Shown: positions 35,666 through 44,916, counted from the stretch's first letter. The stretch: DNA of 64,000 bases from Rhodanobacter spathiphylli B39 (GCF_000264295.1 NZ_AJXT01000012.1:1-64000); one strand, 5' to 3'. Made by a program: numbers and translations. The notes: generated by a model from the letters alone, not told the origin.

Positions 35666-36166
35666 ATGATGTTCAAGAAGACCCTGCTTGCCGCCGCCCT
35701 CTTCACCGTTGCCGGTTTTGCCATGGCCAGCCCCAGCGCCACCGACACCGCGCAGTTCGATGTCAAGATCCATATCGACAACACCTGCGACGTGCACACC
35801 ACCGCGCCCACCGCGGTCGACTTCGGCAGCCACCTGTCGACGGACACGTCCATCTCGGCACAGAACGACATCACCGTGACCTGCACGCCCGATGCGAGCT
35901 ACAACATCGGCCTGGATGGCGGCTCCAGCGGCAGCGTGGCGGCACGCAAGATGGCTTCGCAGAGCGGCGCGGCGGCGACTGTCGGCTACCAGCTCTACCA
36001 GGAAGCCGGCCATACCAACGTCTGGGGCAATACGATCGGCACCGACACCGTGACCGGCACTGGCACGGGCAGCGCGCAGACTCTTCACGCGTATGGCGTG
36101 GTTGCCAGCGCCAATGTCCACGCAGGCGACTATCTCGACTCCGTCACCGTGACCGTCACCTACTGA
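35666..36166 (+). CDS. Spore coat U (Csu-type) fimbrial major subunit
   Basis: A 166-residue secreted pilin with one SCPU domain. The signal peptide (MMFKKTLLAAALFTVAGFAMA) is followed by the domain: AQFDVKIHIDNTCDVHT, VDFGSHLSTDT, ITVTCTPDASYNIGLDGG, and the C-terminal strand YLDSVTVTVTY. Such subunits polymerise by donor-strand complementation into thin Csu-type fibres used for surface attachment and biofilm. The ATG at 35666 follows GGAGACACTCGTC. First gene of the operon; one pilin gene is present where Acinetobacter csu has three. Confidence 0.88.
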   Translation: MMFKKTLLAAALFTVAGFAMASPSATDTAQFDVKIHIDNTCDVHTTAPTAVDFGSHLSTDTSISAQNDITVTCTPDASYNIGLDGGSSGSVAARKMASQSGAAATVGYQLYQEAGHTNVWGNTIGTDTVTGTGTGSAQTLHAYGVVASANVHAGDYLDSVTVTVTY

Positions 36167-36168
36167 AG

Positions 36169-36921
36169 ATGGACCTCTCGCGCATCCAGCGGCTTGGCCG
36201 CGCGCTGACAGCCACCCTGACGCTTGGGGTGACCGGCACGGTGGCGGCCACCGGATTGCAGGTGGCGCCCATCTCGCTGCAGCTGCAGGCCCGGCAGAAT
36301 GCCGACGGTCTGTGGCTGAGCAACACCGGGGCTTCCGTGCTGAATGCGCAGGTGCGGGTGTATCACTGGACGCAAGAGGATGGCGAGGAGCGCCTCGTGC
36401 CCTCCCGCAATCTGCTCGCCAGCCCGCCCATGCTGGCGATCGGTCCGGCCGATCGCCAGCTGGTGCGGGTGATCCGCATCGGTCCGCCGCCGATGGGGGC
36501 CGCCGCCACGGAAGACGCCTACCGCGTCATCATCGATGAGTTGCCGGTCACCGCTAGCGGCAAGCAGGGCGTCCAGTTCGTACTGCGGTATTCGGTGCCG
36601 GTATTCATCGAGCCCGAAGGCAAGTCCAGGACGGCGCCACACCTGAACTGGTCGCTGCAGCGCGAAGGGGATCGCGCGGTGCTGAACGTCTCCAACGCCG
36701 GCAATGGCCACGCCCAACTGAGCCAGATCACCTTTGTCGATCGCCACGGCAAGAAAACCGACGTCAACGCCGGCCTGCTCGGCTACGTGCTGCCCGGCGC
36801 CCACAAGCGCTGGACGCTAAAGACACCAGCAGCGGTATTTGCCGCTGGTGGCACCCTCAACGCCAAGGTCAACGATGAAGTGGTTGCGCAACCAGTATCG
36901 CTGGACGCTGCTGCTCGCTAG
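36169..36921 (+). CDS. Periplasmic fimbrial chaperone (CsuC-like)
   Basis: A 250-residue PapD-type chaperone. A signal peptide (to about residue 27) precedes two Ig-like domains; the first has LWLSNTGASVLNAQVRVYHWTQEDGEERLVPSRNLLASPPMLAI and the strand with QLVRVIRIG (subunit-capping region), the second has SNAGNGHAQLSQITF and ends before the usher. It folds and caps SCPU subunits for delivery to the usher. It starts 2 bases after the pilin stop, and its end overlaps the usher start by 47 bases. Confidence 0.9.
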   Translation: MDLSRIQRLGRALTATLTLGVTGTVAATGLQVAPISLQLQARQNADGLWLSNTGASVLNAQVRVYHWTQEDGEERLVPSRNLLASPPMLAIGPADRQLVRVIRIGPPPMGAAATEDAYRVIIDELPVTASGKQGVQFVLRYSVPVFIEPEGKSRTAPHLNWSLQREGDRAVLNVSNAGNGHAQLSQITFVDRHGKKTDVNAGLLGYVLPGAHKRWTLKTPAAVFAAGGTLNAKVNDEVVAQPVSLDAAAR

Positions 36922-39349
36922 TCCGCTGCTTGCCAGTCTGGCGACGGCAGCAACGGCGGACGCCACGGCCAGCAGTGGTCCAGCCGATGGCAGTGCCCTC
37001 TCGGTGCTCGATGACGCCGGCATCAGCATGGGCGTGGGCGACGATCTCTATCTGGAAGTGGTGCTCAACGAACAGCCCACCGGCCAGCTGGTCCATTTCG
37101 GCCTGCGCAATGGCGAACTCTGGGCGAGTCGGAGCACATTGGATCGACTGGGCTTCCGCCTGCCTGCCGGCGGCGCCGACCCACAGTCGCTAAACCGGTT
37201 GCCCGGAACGATCGTCAGTTACGACGCCAGCCACCAGCGTGTATCCATCACCGCGCCGATTTCCCTGCTCGACCTCAAGACCACGGTACTGAATCAGGCG
37301 TCCGGCGACGACATTCCGCAGGCCACGGCGTCCCCGGGGCTGCTGCTGAACTACGACCTTTACGGCACCGCTGACGACCAGCGCAGCAGCAGCTTGAGCG
37401 CCTACACGGAACTGCGCGCCTTCAGTGGCAGTGGCGTGCTCAGCAATACGACACTCAGCCAGTCGAGCCGACTCCCGGGTGCCGGCTGGCAAGGCCGCTC
37501 GGTCCGGCTGGACACCAGCTGGCAAACCTCATTTCCGGCAAGAATGCTGACGCTGCGGGTGGGCGACACGCTCACCGGCTCACTGGCGTGGACCCGCTCC
37601 ACGCATGTGGCCGGAATCCAGCTGTCACGCAATTTCTCGCTGCAGCCGTATCGCGTCACCACACCGGTACCGGCTTTCCTTGGCCAGGCCGCGCTGCCTT
37701 CGGCGGTGGATCTTTACGTCAACGGTATCCGGCAATACAGCGGCAAGGTCGCACCCGGCCCGTTCCAGTTGAACAGCGCACCGACGATCAATGGCAGCGG
37801 TGATGCGCAGGTGGTCCTGACCGACGCACTGGGACGAAGCACCACCGTGGAATTCCCGTTCTACACCAGCGAACAGTTGCTGCAGCAGGGGCTGTCGGAC
37901 TGGTCCGCGGAACTGGGCGTGGTGCGCCAGAGCTATGGCCAGAAGTCGTTCGACTACGGTCACGACCCTGCCGCCAGCGGCACCTGGCGCTACGGCGCGA
38001 GCGATCGTCTCACGGCGCAGCTGCACGGCGAGGCGAGCGCAGGCGTGGTGAACGCGGGTCTCGGCGCCACCTGGCTGCTGGGCACGGACGCCGGCGTCGT
38101 CAACACTTCGTTCGCGCGCAGTCATGGGCGGGGCTTGCAGGGCTTCCTGTACAGCCTGGGCTACCAGTGGCGTCGCGGCCCGTTCAACATCGCCCTCAAC
38201 AGTATCCGCAGCAGTGGCAACTATCGCGACGTCGCGTCGTTGTACGGGGCGCCACCGCCCAGTGTGAGTGAACGTGCCACGCTTGGCCTGAGCACCTCTC
38301 ACCTGGGCAGCTTCAGCCTCAGTTACCTGCATCTGCGCCAGGCCCCCACGAACGCTCAGGCCAGTTTGGCGTATCCGTCTCCCCTGCCCTTCGGCAGCAG
38401 CCCGGGCAGCACCTCCGACCGGGATTCTCGCTATGCCAGCGCGTTCTGGTTCCGCTCCATCGGCAACAGCGCGTCGATCAATGTCAGCGTCAACCAGAAT
38501 CTGGCCGAGCGCAGCGATCGCAGCATTTTTCTGGGCTTCTCGATGAGCCTTGATGACCGCACCCAGCTCAGCGCCTCGGCGCAGCGCGACAGCGGCCGCG
38601 ACAGCTTCACGCTCAGCGCCGACCATGTCGTGCCTGGCGACGGCGGCTTCGGCTGGCGCGCGCAGGCGCGCAGCGGCGACCACCAGCAGGGTGGCCTGGC
38701 CGAAGTCGGCTACCGCGGCGACTATGGACAAATCAACACCGGGGTGAACGTGTTCGGCGACAGCCGGTACGCGTATGCCAGCGGCAACGGCGCCCTGGTA
38801 TTGATGGGTGGCGGCCTGTTCGCCTCGCGTCGTATCGATGATGCCTTTGCCGTGGTCTCCACCGACGGCATCGCCAACGTGCCGGTCAAACTGGAAAATC
38901 GGCCGATCGGCCATACCAACGGCAGCGGCCTGTTGCTGGTGACACCGCTCAGCGCGTGGCAGAAGAACCAGCTGGCCATCGATCCGATGGACCTGCCCGC
39001 CGATGTGCACATCGACCACGTCAAGACCATCGCCACGCCAAGCGACCGCGCCGGCACCCTGGTCCGCTTCGGCATCACCCCGGTTCGCGCAGCCTCGATC
39101 GTCCTGCACGATGCCGCCGGCAAGCCGCTGCCGCTGGGCAGCGTGGCGCACCTGCGAGGGCAGGATGGTGCGGCTGCCTTGGTCGGTTTCGACGGCGTGG
39201 TCTACCTCGATACCTTGCAGAAGCACAACACGCTGGAGGTGACCACGCCGGAGGGCGGCGCATGCAGCGCCAGCTTCGACTATCACAAGCAGGGCGATAC
39301 CATCCCCGAGATCGGACCACTGGCCTGCCGCAAGAGAGGCGGACCGTGA
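36875..39349 (+). CDS. Fimbrial outer-membrane usher (CsuD-like)
   Basis: An 824-residue outer-membrane usher. The signal peptide (about 30 residues) is followed by the periplasmic N-domain (LYLEVVLNEQPTGQLVHFGLRNGELWA), the 24-strand barrel with its plug (RVTTPVPAFLGQAALPSAVDLYVNG), and C-terminal domains (LVRFGITPVRAASIVLHDAAGKPLPLGS, YHKQGDTIPEIGPLACR). It polymerises and secretes the SCPU subunits. The ATG at 36875 gives the signal peptide; the overlap with the chaperone gene is 47 bases and with the next subunit gene 4 bases (GTGA). Confidence 0.92.
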   Translation: MKWLRNQYRWTLLLASPLLASLATAATADATASSGPADGSALSVLDDAGISMGVGDDLYLEVVLNEQPTGQLVHFGLRNGELWASRSTLDRLGFRLPAGGADPQSLNRLPGTIVSYDASHQRVSITAPISLLDLKTTVLNQASGDDIPQATASPGLLLNYDLYGTADDQRSSSLSAYTELRAFSGSGVLSNTTLSQSSRLPGAGWQGRSVRLDTSWQTSFPARMLTLRVGDTLTGSLAWTRSTHVAGIQLSRNFSLQPYRVTTPVPAFLGQAALPSAVDLYVNGIRQYSGKVAPGPFQLNSAPTINGSGDAQVVLTDALGRSTTVEFPFYTSEQLLQQGLSDWSAELGVVRQSYGQKSFDYGHDPAASGTWRYGASDRLTAQLHGEASAGVVNAGLGATWLLGTDAGVVNTSFARSHGRGLQGFLYSLGYQWRRGPFNIALNSIRSSGNYRDVASLYGAPPPSVSERATLGLSTSHLGSFSLSYLHLRQAPTNAQASLAYPSPLPFGSSPGSTSDRDSRYASAFWFRSIGNSASINVSVNQNLAERSDRSIFLGFSMSLDDRTQLSASAQRDSGRDSFTLSADHVVPGDGGFGWRAQARSGDHQQGGLAEVGYRGDYGQINTGVNVFGDSRYAYASGNGALVLMGGGLFASRRIDDAFAVVSTDGIANVPVKLENRPIGHTNGSGLLLVTPLSAWQKNQLAIDPMDLPADVHIDHVKTIATPSDRAGTLVRFGITPVRAASIVLHDAAGKPLPLGSVAHLRGQDGAAALVGFDGVVYLDTLQKHNTLEVTTPEGGACSASFDYHKQGDTIPEIGPLACRKRGGP

Positions 39350-40335
39350 CACAACAGCATCTGCTGCGCCTGCTCCTGCTGCTGGTCCTGCTGCCGGCCG
39401 TCGGCCTGATGCTTCCGGGCAAGGCCCAGGCCGGCATCACCTGCAGCGCCACCGGCAGCGCATTGAACTTCGGCACGATCGACCCGCAAAGCGGCAATCA
39501 GGATGTCACGGCAACCATCGACTACACCTGCAGGCAGACATTTTTCATCAGCCTTCCAGAGCAGGTGACGTTGTGCGCGAGCATCGGCACCGGCAGCGGT
39601 GGCCAGCTCACTCCCCGCCTGATGAGCGATGGCGGCGGCCATGCCCTGCAGTTCCAGATCTACACCGATGCCGGCCGCACTTCGGTCTGGGGCTCGCTGG
39701 CCACGGCACAAGCGCCACCGCAATTGCCCCCGTTTACCGTCCCCGGGGGGTTTCTCAGCTACGGCAGCCACTCTGGGAGCGTGAATGTGTTCGGCCGGGT
39801 GCCGGCCGGCCAGAGCAGCGCCGTCACCGGCAGCTACGCCAACCTTCTCGGTGACTCGTTCCTCACCTACGACCACCAGACCAACAGCACGCCGGCGAGC
39901 TGCGGCAGCGGCAACGTCGTCAGCTTCCAGATCAATGCCACCGCTACTGTCCAGAAGGCGTGCACGGTCACCGCGACCGACCTTAATTTCGGCAACGTGG
40001 CCGACCTGCTGTCCCTGGCCAATCACGACGGCACTTCCAGCGTGGGCGTGCGATGCGTCAACGGGACGGCCTACAAGATCGGACTGGACGATGGCCAGCA
40101 TGCCATCGGGGGCGTGCGCCACATGGCCGGGCCAGGCGGGCAGGTGATCCAGTATGGGCTGTATCGTGATGGCGGCCGGACCCAGCACTGGGGGGCCACC
40201 CCCGGCACCGACACGGTCGACGGGACCGGCGACGGCAACAGCCACGCCACCACCGTCTATGGACGCGTGCCCATGCAAGGCACACCATCGGCGGGCGACT
40301 ATGCCGACACGATTACCGTCACCGTCACCTACTGA
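39346..40335 (+). CDS. Two-domain spore coat U fimbrial subunit (tip-adhesin type), first copy
   Basis: A 329-residue secreted protein. The signal peptide (VTQQHLLRLLLLLVLL...AQA) is followed by two SCPU domains (about 35-185 and 190-329). The second ends in YADTITVTVTY as in the pilin. Two-domain SCPU proteins such as CsuE sit at the fibre tip: the N-terminal domain binds hydrophobic surfaces and the C-terminal one joins the fibre. Start is GTG at 39346, overlapping the usher stop (GTGA). A paralogue follows immediately. Confidence 0.88.
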   Translation: MTQQHLLRLLLLLVLLPAVGLMLPGKAQAGITCSATGSALNFGTIDPQSGNQDVTATIDYTCRQTFFISLPEQVTLCASIGTGSGGQLTPRLMSDGGGHALQFQIYTDAGRTSVWGSLATAQAPPQLPPFTVPGGFLSYGSHSGSVNVFGRVPAGQSSAVTGSYANLLGDSFLTYDHQTNSTPASCGSGNVVSFQINATATVQKACTVTATDLNFGNVADLLSLANHDGTSSVGVRCVNGTAYKIGLDDGQHAIGGVRHMAGPGGQVIQYGLYRDGGRTQHWGATPGTDTVDGTGDGNSHATTVYGRVPMQGTPSAGDYADTITVTVTY

Positions 40336-40348
40336 GACCTTCAGGCCC

Positions 40349-41386
40349 ATGATCGCCAGCGAAAATCCCCGCGGGCCTTGCTGGTTTCATCCGGGGCTGG
40401 CGCCATGGCTGTTGCTGCTGCTGGTGTCCGCCGTGCTGCTGTGGCCGCGCCCAGCCCGGGCAGACGACGTCCTCTGTCAGGCAAGCATCCCCGGCGGGAT
40501 CAGTTTCGGCACCATCGACCCGACTTCGGCGACCGCCAGCGACAGCCAGGCGCAGGTCAACTACAGCTGCACCAACTCCACGCCGACGAATTACTACATC
40601 ACGCTGTGTCTCAATATCGGCACCGGCCCCCAGGGCTTGAGTCCGGGCGGTTTGCGACAGATGGCCGGCGCCAATGGCCTGCTGGTCTTCCAGTTGTACC
40701 GTGACAGCGCGCGCAGCCAGCCATGGGGTTCGATTGATACTCCGTCCACGCCTCCGGTCAGCGTGAATTTCTGGGCGTTTGGCCACGCCAATGGCACACC
40801 GCCCACGACAACGGCCGGCGCCGTCACGATCTACGCCCGCACGCCGGGCAGCCAGGCAAATGCCGGCGACGGCACCTTCAACGCCACCTTCAGCCCGGCC
40901 GATCTGAAAATCACCGGCAGCGCCAGTACCACGCCCTCACCGGGCACCTGCAGCTCGGCCGGCGCCGATGTCAGCGCCTTTTCCGGCTTCCTGGTCAGCG
41001 CGACAGTTCCCCCGACCTGCACGGTCACGGCGGACCCCCTCGATTTCGGCCAGGTGGCGGGCTTGCTGTCCAGCAATGTGGATGGCACCTCCCGCGTCCA
41101 CGTGCAATGCGTCAACGGCACTGCCTACAAGATCGGCCTGGACAACGGCCTGCATGCCATCGGCAGCACGCGCCGGATGCAGGGGCCCGGTGGCTATATC
41201 CGGTATGAGTTGTACCGAAACGCTGCCCGCACCAATCGCTGGGGCGATACGCCAGGTGTCGATACGGTCAGTCGCACGGGCAACGGCCTCGTGCAGAACC
41301 GCGCCGTGAACGGCCGGGTTCCGCCGCAGGCCACCCCGTCGGCGGGCGATTACAGCGACACCATCACGGTCTCCGTCACCTACTGA
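40349..41386 (+). CDS. Two-domain spore coat U fimbrial subunit (tip-adhesin type), second copy
   Basis: A 345-residue paralogue of the preceding protein: signal/transmembrane start (about residues 16-35, ending ARA), then two SCPU domains, each with the Cys pattern of the family (CQASIPGGISFGTIDPTS; CTVTADPLDFGQVAGLLSSN), and the C-terminal YSDTITVSVTY. The ATG at 40349 is 13 bases after the previous stop. Two tip-type subunits in one operon suggest either two alternative tips or a tip plus an adaptor. Last gene of the fimbrial operon. Confidence 0.86.
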   Translation: MIASENPRGPCWFHPGLAPWLLLLLVSAVLLWPRPARADDVLCQASIPGGISFGTIDPTSATASDSQAQVNYSCTNSTPTNYYITLCLNIGTGPQGLSPGGLRQMAGANGLLVFQLYRDSARSQPWGSIDTPSTPPVSVNFWAFGHANGTPPTTTAGAVTIYARTPGSQANAGDGTFNATFSPADLKITGSASTTPSPGTCSSAGADVSAFSGFLVSATVPPTCTVTADPLDFGQVAGLLSSNVDGTSRVHVQCVNGTAYKIGLDNGLHAIGSTRRMQGPGGYIRYELYRNAARTNRWGDTPGVDTVSRTGNGLVQNRAVNGRVPPQATPSAGDYSDTITVSVTY

Positions 41387-41675
41387 GTGGCCCCGCACGG
41401 CCACGTCCGCCACCCGCAGGATACGCGCAGGTACCGATCCTGCCGCCGCCCGGCACACCGGGAGACGGGCGCCACCGCGGCGACCGCTGAGTCCCGGTGA
41501 CCCAATTTCAGCGTTTGTGACGCAAACCTCATTTCCAAAAGAGCTCTTTGCGTTCATAAATTGTGAAAAAAAAGTAATAAGATGCCCGCCGGCGAGTGTG
41601 ACAGGGGGTTTGAGTGTCAAAAGCCGTGCCGTGGTGGTGGCGCAGCGAAAGCGATGTCGGGCGAATTCCTGATAT

Positions 41676-41690
41676 TGGCATATGTCTTGC
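41676..41690 (+). promoter_or_regulatory. Candidate sigma-54 (-24/-12) promoter of the DUF11 surface cluster
   Basis: TGGCATATGTCTTGC has GG and GC separated by exactly 10 bases, as in the RpoN consensus TGGCAC-N5-TTGC. It lies in the 355-base gap after the fimbrial operon, with a predicted start near 41702 and a leader of about 40 nt to the GTG at 41742. The rest of the gap holds a GC-rich part, then an AT-rich tract with a run of eight A at 41566-41573; no other gene is seen. Confidence 0.55.
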
Positions 41691-41741
41691 TTTGGTACCA
41701 ACGCCGCCTCTCATAACAAGTCTGCCGAGGGATTTCTGATC

Positions 41742-42806
41742 GTGACGCAAGCGGAACACCACATGGCCGATCACCGGAGCACTTCTTCTCCGGCGGGCCT
41801 GCGTGTCCGGTTTGCCGGCCAGGCCGGCAAATGCTTGCTGGCGGCCATGCTCCTGCTCGGCTCGGCGTTCGCCACTGCGGCATCGGCGGCAAGCGCAGCT
41901 GCGGGTACCCCGATACACAACACCGTGACGATGAGTTACGTGCAGGGCGGCTCCACGCTCACCGGCACGGCCAGCACGAGCTTCGTGGTCGACCAGCTGG
42001 TCGACGTGACGACGACCTGGCAGGACGCCAAGCCGGTCCAGGCGGCGGCCGGATCGGCTGCGCAGACCCTACTGTTCCGGGTGACCAATCCCGGCAACGG
42101 CAATGACAGCTACAAGCTGGTGCCGACCGCCCTGCCCGCCAGTGGCAGCGACTTCGCGGTCGACCAGTGCCAGTTGTTTCTCGACCAGGACCACAACGGC
42201 ATCCGTTCGGCCAACGACCCCGAATACGTGCCCGGCAGCAATGATCCGGTGCTCGCCGCCGGCGACCACATGGACGTTTTTGTCCTTTGTGCCCTGCCTG
42301 CCACGGCGAATGACGGCACGTTCGCGCAAGTCAGACTGGCTGCCACCTCGAACACCTTCAGCGGCACTCCGGGGAGCGCGAAGCCGTCTGCCGGCATCCC
42401 GGGCATGAACGTGGTGGTCGGCATGAGCAGCGGCAGCTCGTCATCCAATGGCACCTACCAGGCAAGCAGTGTCAGCTACCAGTTCACCTCGACGCAGCGG
42501 GTAACGGACAAGTCCGGTGGCAGCGTGGCGACTTCCGGCTCGCACATCCTCTACACCCTCATCGTCACGGCCGACGGCGGCAGCGCCATCGGCCGCAATC
42601 TGGTCGTGACGAACCCGATGCCCGAACACACCACCTACGTGCCAGGCAGCCTGACCCTGGACAGCGCCTCGCTGGGCGACAGCAACACCGACAGCGACGC
42701 CGGCGATTTCAACATCACCGCCACCAACGCCATCTCCGTCCGGCTGGGCAACGTACCCGGCTCGGCCAGTCCGCACACCATCACTTTCGAAGTCACGATC
42801 AATTGA
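41742..42806 (+). CDS. Secreted DUF11-related surface protein, first of cluster
   Basis: A 354-residue secreted protein (about 347 if started at ATG 41763). The long signal peptide ends near ATAASA. The mature protein opens AAGTPIHNTVTMSYVQGGS, a motif shared with the proteins at 43654 and 44917 (AGT-x-x-x-NTAT-x-x-Y), and ends with a DUF11-like domain (SAIGRNLVVTNPMPEHTTYVPGSLTL). A Cys pair and a calcium-binding-like LDQDHNGIRSANDPEY are present. GTG 41742 is preferred because AGGGA lies 9 bases before it. Likely a structural surface component. Confidence 0.8.
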   Translation: MTQAEHHMADHRSTSSPAGLRVRFAGQAGKCLLAAMLLLGSAFATAASAASAAAGTPIHNTVTMSYVQGGSTLTGTASTSFVVDQLVDVTTTWQDAKPVQAAAGSAAQTLLFRVTNPGNGNDSYKLVPTALPASGSDFAVDQCQLFLDQDHNGIRSANDPEYVPGSNDPVLAAGDHMDVFVLCALPATANDGTFAQVRLAATSNTFSGTPGSAKPSAGIPGMNVVVGMSSGSSSSNGTYQASSVSYQFTSTQRVTDKSGGSVATSGSHILYTLIVTADGGSAIGRNLVVTNPMPEHTTYVPGSLTLDSASLGDSNTDSDAGDFNITATNAISVRLGNVPGSASPHTITFEVTIN

Positions 42807-42816
42807 GGTCAAGAGC

Positions 42817-43311
42817 ATGAAATCGATCCGCATTCCCGTTCTTGTGTTTGGCCTGCTTGCCGCATTTGCGCTGCAGGCAGCGCCGGCCAGCGGCAGCATC
42901 GAGCTGCAGTCGGTGGCCACCCAGCAGAAGGTCACCGTGGAAAAGGACGGCAGCAAGCACACCGAAATGGTGCCGGCTGCACGCGTGGTGCCCGGCACGG
43001 AAGTCACCTACACCATCAACTACCAGAACGTCGGCGCCAAGCCGGCGGACGACGTGGTGATCAACAACCCGGTGCCCGCCCACATGGACTACGTGGCGAA
43101 CTCGGCAAGCGGCACGAACACCACCATCAGCTACTCGGCCGATGGCGGCAAGACGTGGGCTGGCACGCTGGCGCAGCTGTCGGTGAAGAACGCCGACGGC
43201 AGCATGCGCCCGGCCACCGAAAAGGATTGCACCCATGTCCGCTGGGTGGTGAACGGCAAGGTCGCGCCTGGCGCGAGGGGTTCGGTGAGTTTCCGTGCGG
43301 TGCTGCAGTAA
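42817..43311 (+). CDS. Small DUF11 repeat-domain secreted protein
   Basis: A 164-residue protein: signal peptide (MKSIRIPVLVFGLLAAFALQAAPASG), then a single DUF11-type beta-sandwich (VPGTEVTYTINYQNVGAKPADDVVINNPVPAHMDYVANS) and a C-terminal half RWVVNGKVAPGARGSVSFRAVLQ that completes it. It is 10 bases behind the previous gene; GAGGTCAAGAGC precedes the ATG at 42817. The single domain suggests a soluble or exchangeable subunit of the cluster. Confidence 0.85.
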   Translation: MKSIRIPVLVFGLLAAFALQAAPASGSIELQSVATQQKVTVEKDGSKHTEMVPAARVVPGTEVTYTINYQNVGAKPADDVVINNPVPAHMDYVANSASGTNTTISYSADGGKTWAGTLAQLSVKNADGSMRPATEKDCTHVRWVVNGKVAPGARGSVSFRAVLQ

Positions 43312-43370
43312 CTCGGGAGTCTGCGGCACGGCAATGACATGACAGAAGGATCAGTTCACAGGTTTTGCTG

Positions 43371-43500
43371 ACCGGGCCGAGCAGGCCCGGTTACTCGGGG
43401 AGCATGGCGTTGTGACGTAACCGCCGACGGGGCAAACCCGCACGGCTCGGGGTGTTCACGCACTGCAAGTTAGAGCCGGCCAGACACGACGTGTCTGGCC
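43371..43500 (+). other. Structured leader between two DUF11 genes
   Basis: The 342-base gap 43312-43653 has no gene. It holds two strong hairpins, accgggcc-gagca-ggcccggt (43371-43378 with 43384-43391) and ggccagacac-gac-gtgtctggcc (43478-43487 with 43491-43500), plus weaker ones. Neither has a T-tract. They may pause or stabilise the transcript so that the upstream and downstream parts of the cluster are expressed at different levels. Confidence 0.4.
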
Positions 43501-43653
43501 GCAGCGACAAGTGCGTGCCGAAAACACGCAAGCGACACGGGCCAACGGCGCAAGAACCGGTGTCCCGGCAACACGGCCAGCCAGGCATGGCGACGCCGAT
43601 CCGCACGGCCAGCGGATCAACAGTCCTGAAAAACCTTTACAGAGGAAACACCC

Positions 43654-44787
43654 ATGAAACATCTCAATCGAGCCAGGCTCGCATCGACCTTGCTGGTCGG
43701 CGCGCTGCTTGGGCTGGGGTCGATGGCGGCGAATGCAGCCACCACCGCCGCCGGCACGGATGTCAGCAATACCGCCACGGTGGCGTACAAGGTCGGTACG
43801 GTCGACCAGACGCCCATCAGCAGCAACACCGTGACATTCAAGGTCGACGCGAAGCTCGTCCTCAGCGTCATCAAGCAGGACGGCTCCATGGTCGTGCTCA
43901 ACACGCAGCCGGGCAGCACCACTGCCGTCACCACGTTCAAGGTCCAGAACAACGGCAACCAGGCGCAGGACGCGGTTCTGTCGGCCGTGAACATGGCGTC
44001 GGGCACGGCCAATCCGTTTGGCACGCCCGCCAACTCCAACCTGGCGATCGCCACCTCCGCGGTTTACGCGGATACCAACAACAACGGCGTCTACAACCCG
44101 GGCACGGACCTTCCCATCACCGTGTTGAGCAACCTCGCCGTCGGTAGCGCCGGGGCAAAGACCGTGTTCGTGGTGGCCACGATTCCCGCCACGGCAACCG
44201 ATAGCCAGGTGGCCGTGGTTGGCCTGCTCGCCAAGGTCGGCACCGCGGGCTCCGGCACCGCCCTCGCCAGCGACGATCACCTCGCTGCCTGGACCCCCGG
44301 CACCGTGCAGAACATTTTCGCGGAAGCGGCGTCGGCCCATCCGGCCACCGGTGACGGCGCGGCGTTCGACGGCGCCGCTTCGGATCTCGACACCTATCTG
44401 GTGAAGAGTGCCTCGCTGACGATCGCGAAGACCTCGGCGGTGATCAGCGATCCGACCGGCTCTTCCGCGCCGCATGCGATTCCGGGTGCCGTCGTGGAAT
44501 ACACCATCACGGTGACCAATGCCGCCGGCTCGGGCGCGACCGCGAGCAGCGTCGCCGTTTCCGATGATCTGAGCACCGAAATCGCCAACGGCCACCTGGC
44601 TTACAACGCCGGCTCGATCGTGTTGACCGCACCCAACTTGAATGGCGGCGCCGCCACTGGTTGCACCGACGCCACCGACGGTGACACCTGCGCCTACGAC
44701 AGCACGACCCACAAGGTCTCGGCCGCCGGCATCGATCTGACGGCAGGTCAGGTAGCGACCGCCAAGTTCCGCGTCACCATCCAGTAA
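43654..44787 (+). CDS. Secreted DUF11-type surface protein, second large copy
   Basis: A 377-residue secreted protein. The signal peptide ends MAANAA. The mature N-terminus AAGTDVSNTATVAYKVGTVDQTP repeats the motif of the protein at 41742; a second part has YADTNNNGVYNPGTDLPI (calcium-loop-like), and the C-terminus is a DUF11 domain (HAIPGAVVEYTITVTNAAGSGATASSVAVSDDLS). It looks like a paralogue of the first protein. The ATG at 43654 follows AGAGGAAACACCC. Possible fibre or coat subunit; function unknown. Confidence 0.85.
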   Translation: MKHLNRARLASTLLVGALLGLGSMAANAATTAAGTDVSNTATVAYKVGTVDQTPISSNTVTFKVDAKLVLSVIKQDGSMVVLNTQPGSTTAVTTFKVQNNGNQAQDAVLSAVNMASGTANPFGTPANSNLAIATSAVYADTNNNGVYNPGTDLPITVLSNLAVGSAGAKTVFVVATIPATATDSQVAVVGLLAKVGTAGSGTALASDDHLAAWTPGTVQNIFAEAASAHPATGDGAAFDGAASDLDTYLVKSASLTIAKTSAVISDPTGSSAPHAIPGAVVEYTITVTNAAGSGATASSVAVSDDLSTEIANGHLAYNAGSIVLTAPNLNGGAATGCTDATDGDTCAYDSTTHKVSAAGIDLTAGQVATAKFRVTIQ

Positions 44788-44916
44788 CGGCGGACTGATC
44801 GCACCGTGTTCCACACTCTGCTCAGGATTTCAGGACTGCGCTCGCGCACGGGTCGGCAACGACCCGTGCGCGACGCGTTCCTGCGCCTGCAGCACGCAGG
44901 TACGCACGATGAATGC

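Noticed and set aside
40349-41386. Calling the second two-domain SCPU gene a pseudogene duplication
   Set aside because: Full length, signal peptide and both domains intact, with diverged sequence, which argues for function.
41657-41719. 20-codon hydrophobic ORF (starts ATGTCGGGC) overlapping the sigma-54 site
   Set aside because: No ribosome-binding site, overlaps the predicted promoter, and no sign of selection.
43421-43470. Possible c-di-GMP-I riboswitch (GGGCAAACC then ACGCACTGCAAG) before the DUF11 gene at 43654
   Set aside because: The GCAAACC-like word is present, but the following P1b stem, GACGCAAAGCC segment and tetraloop-receptor parts do not line up.
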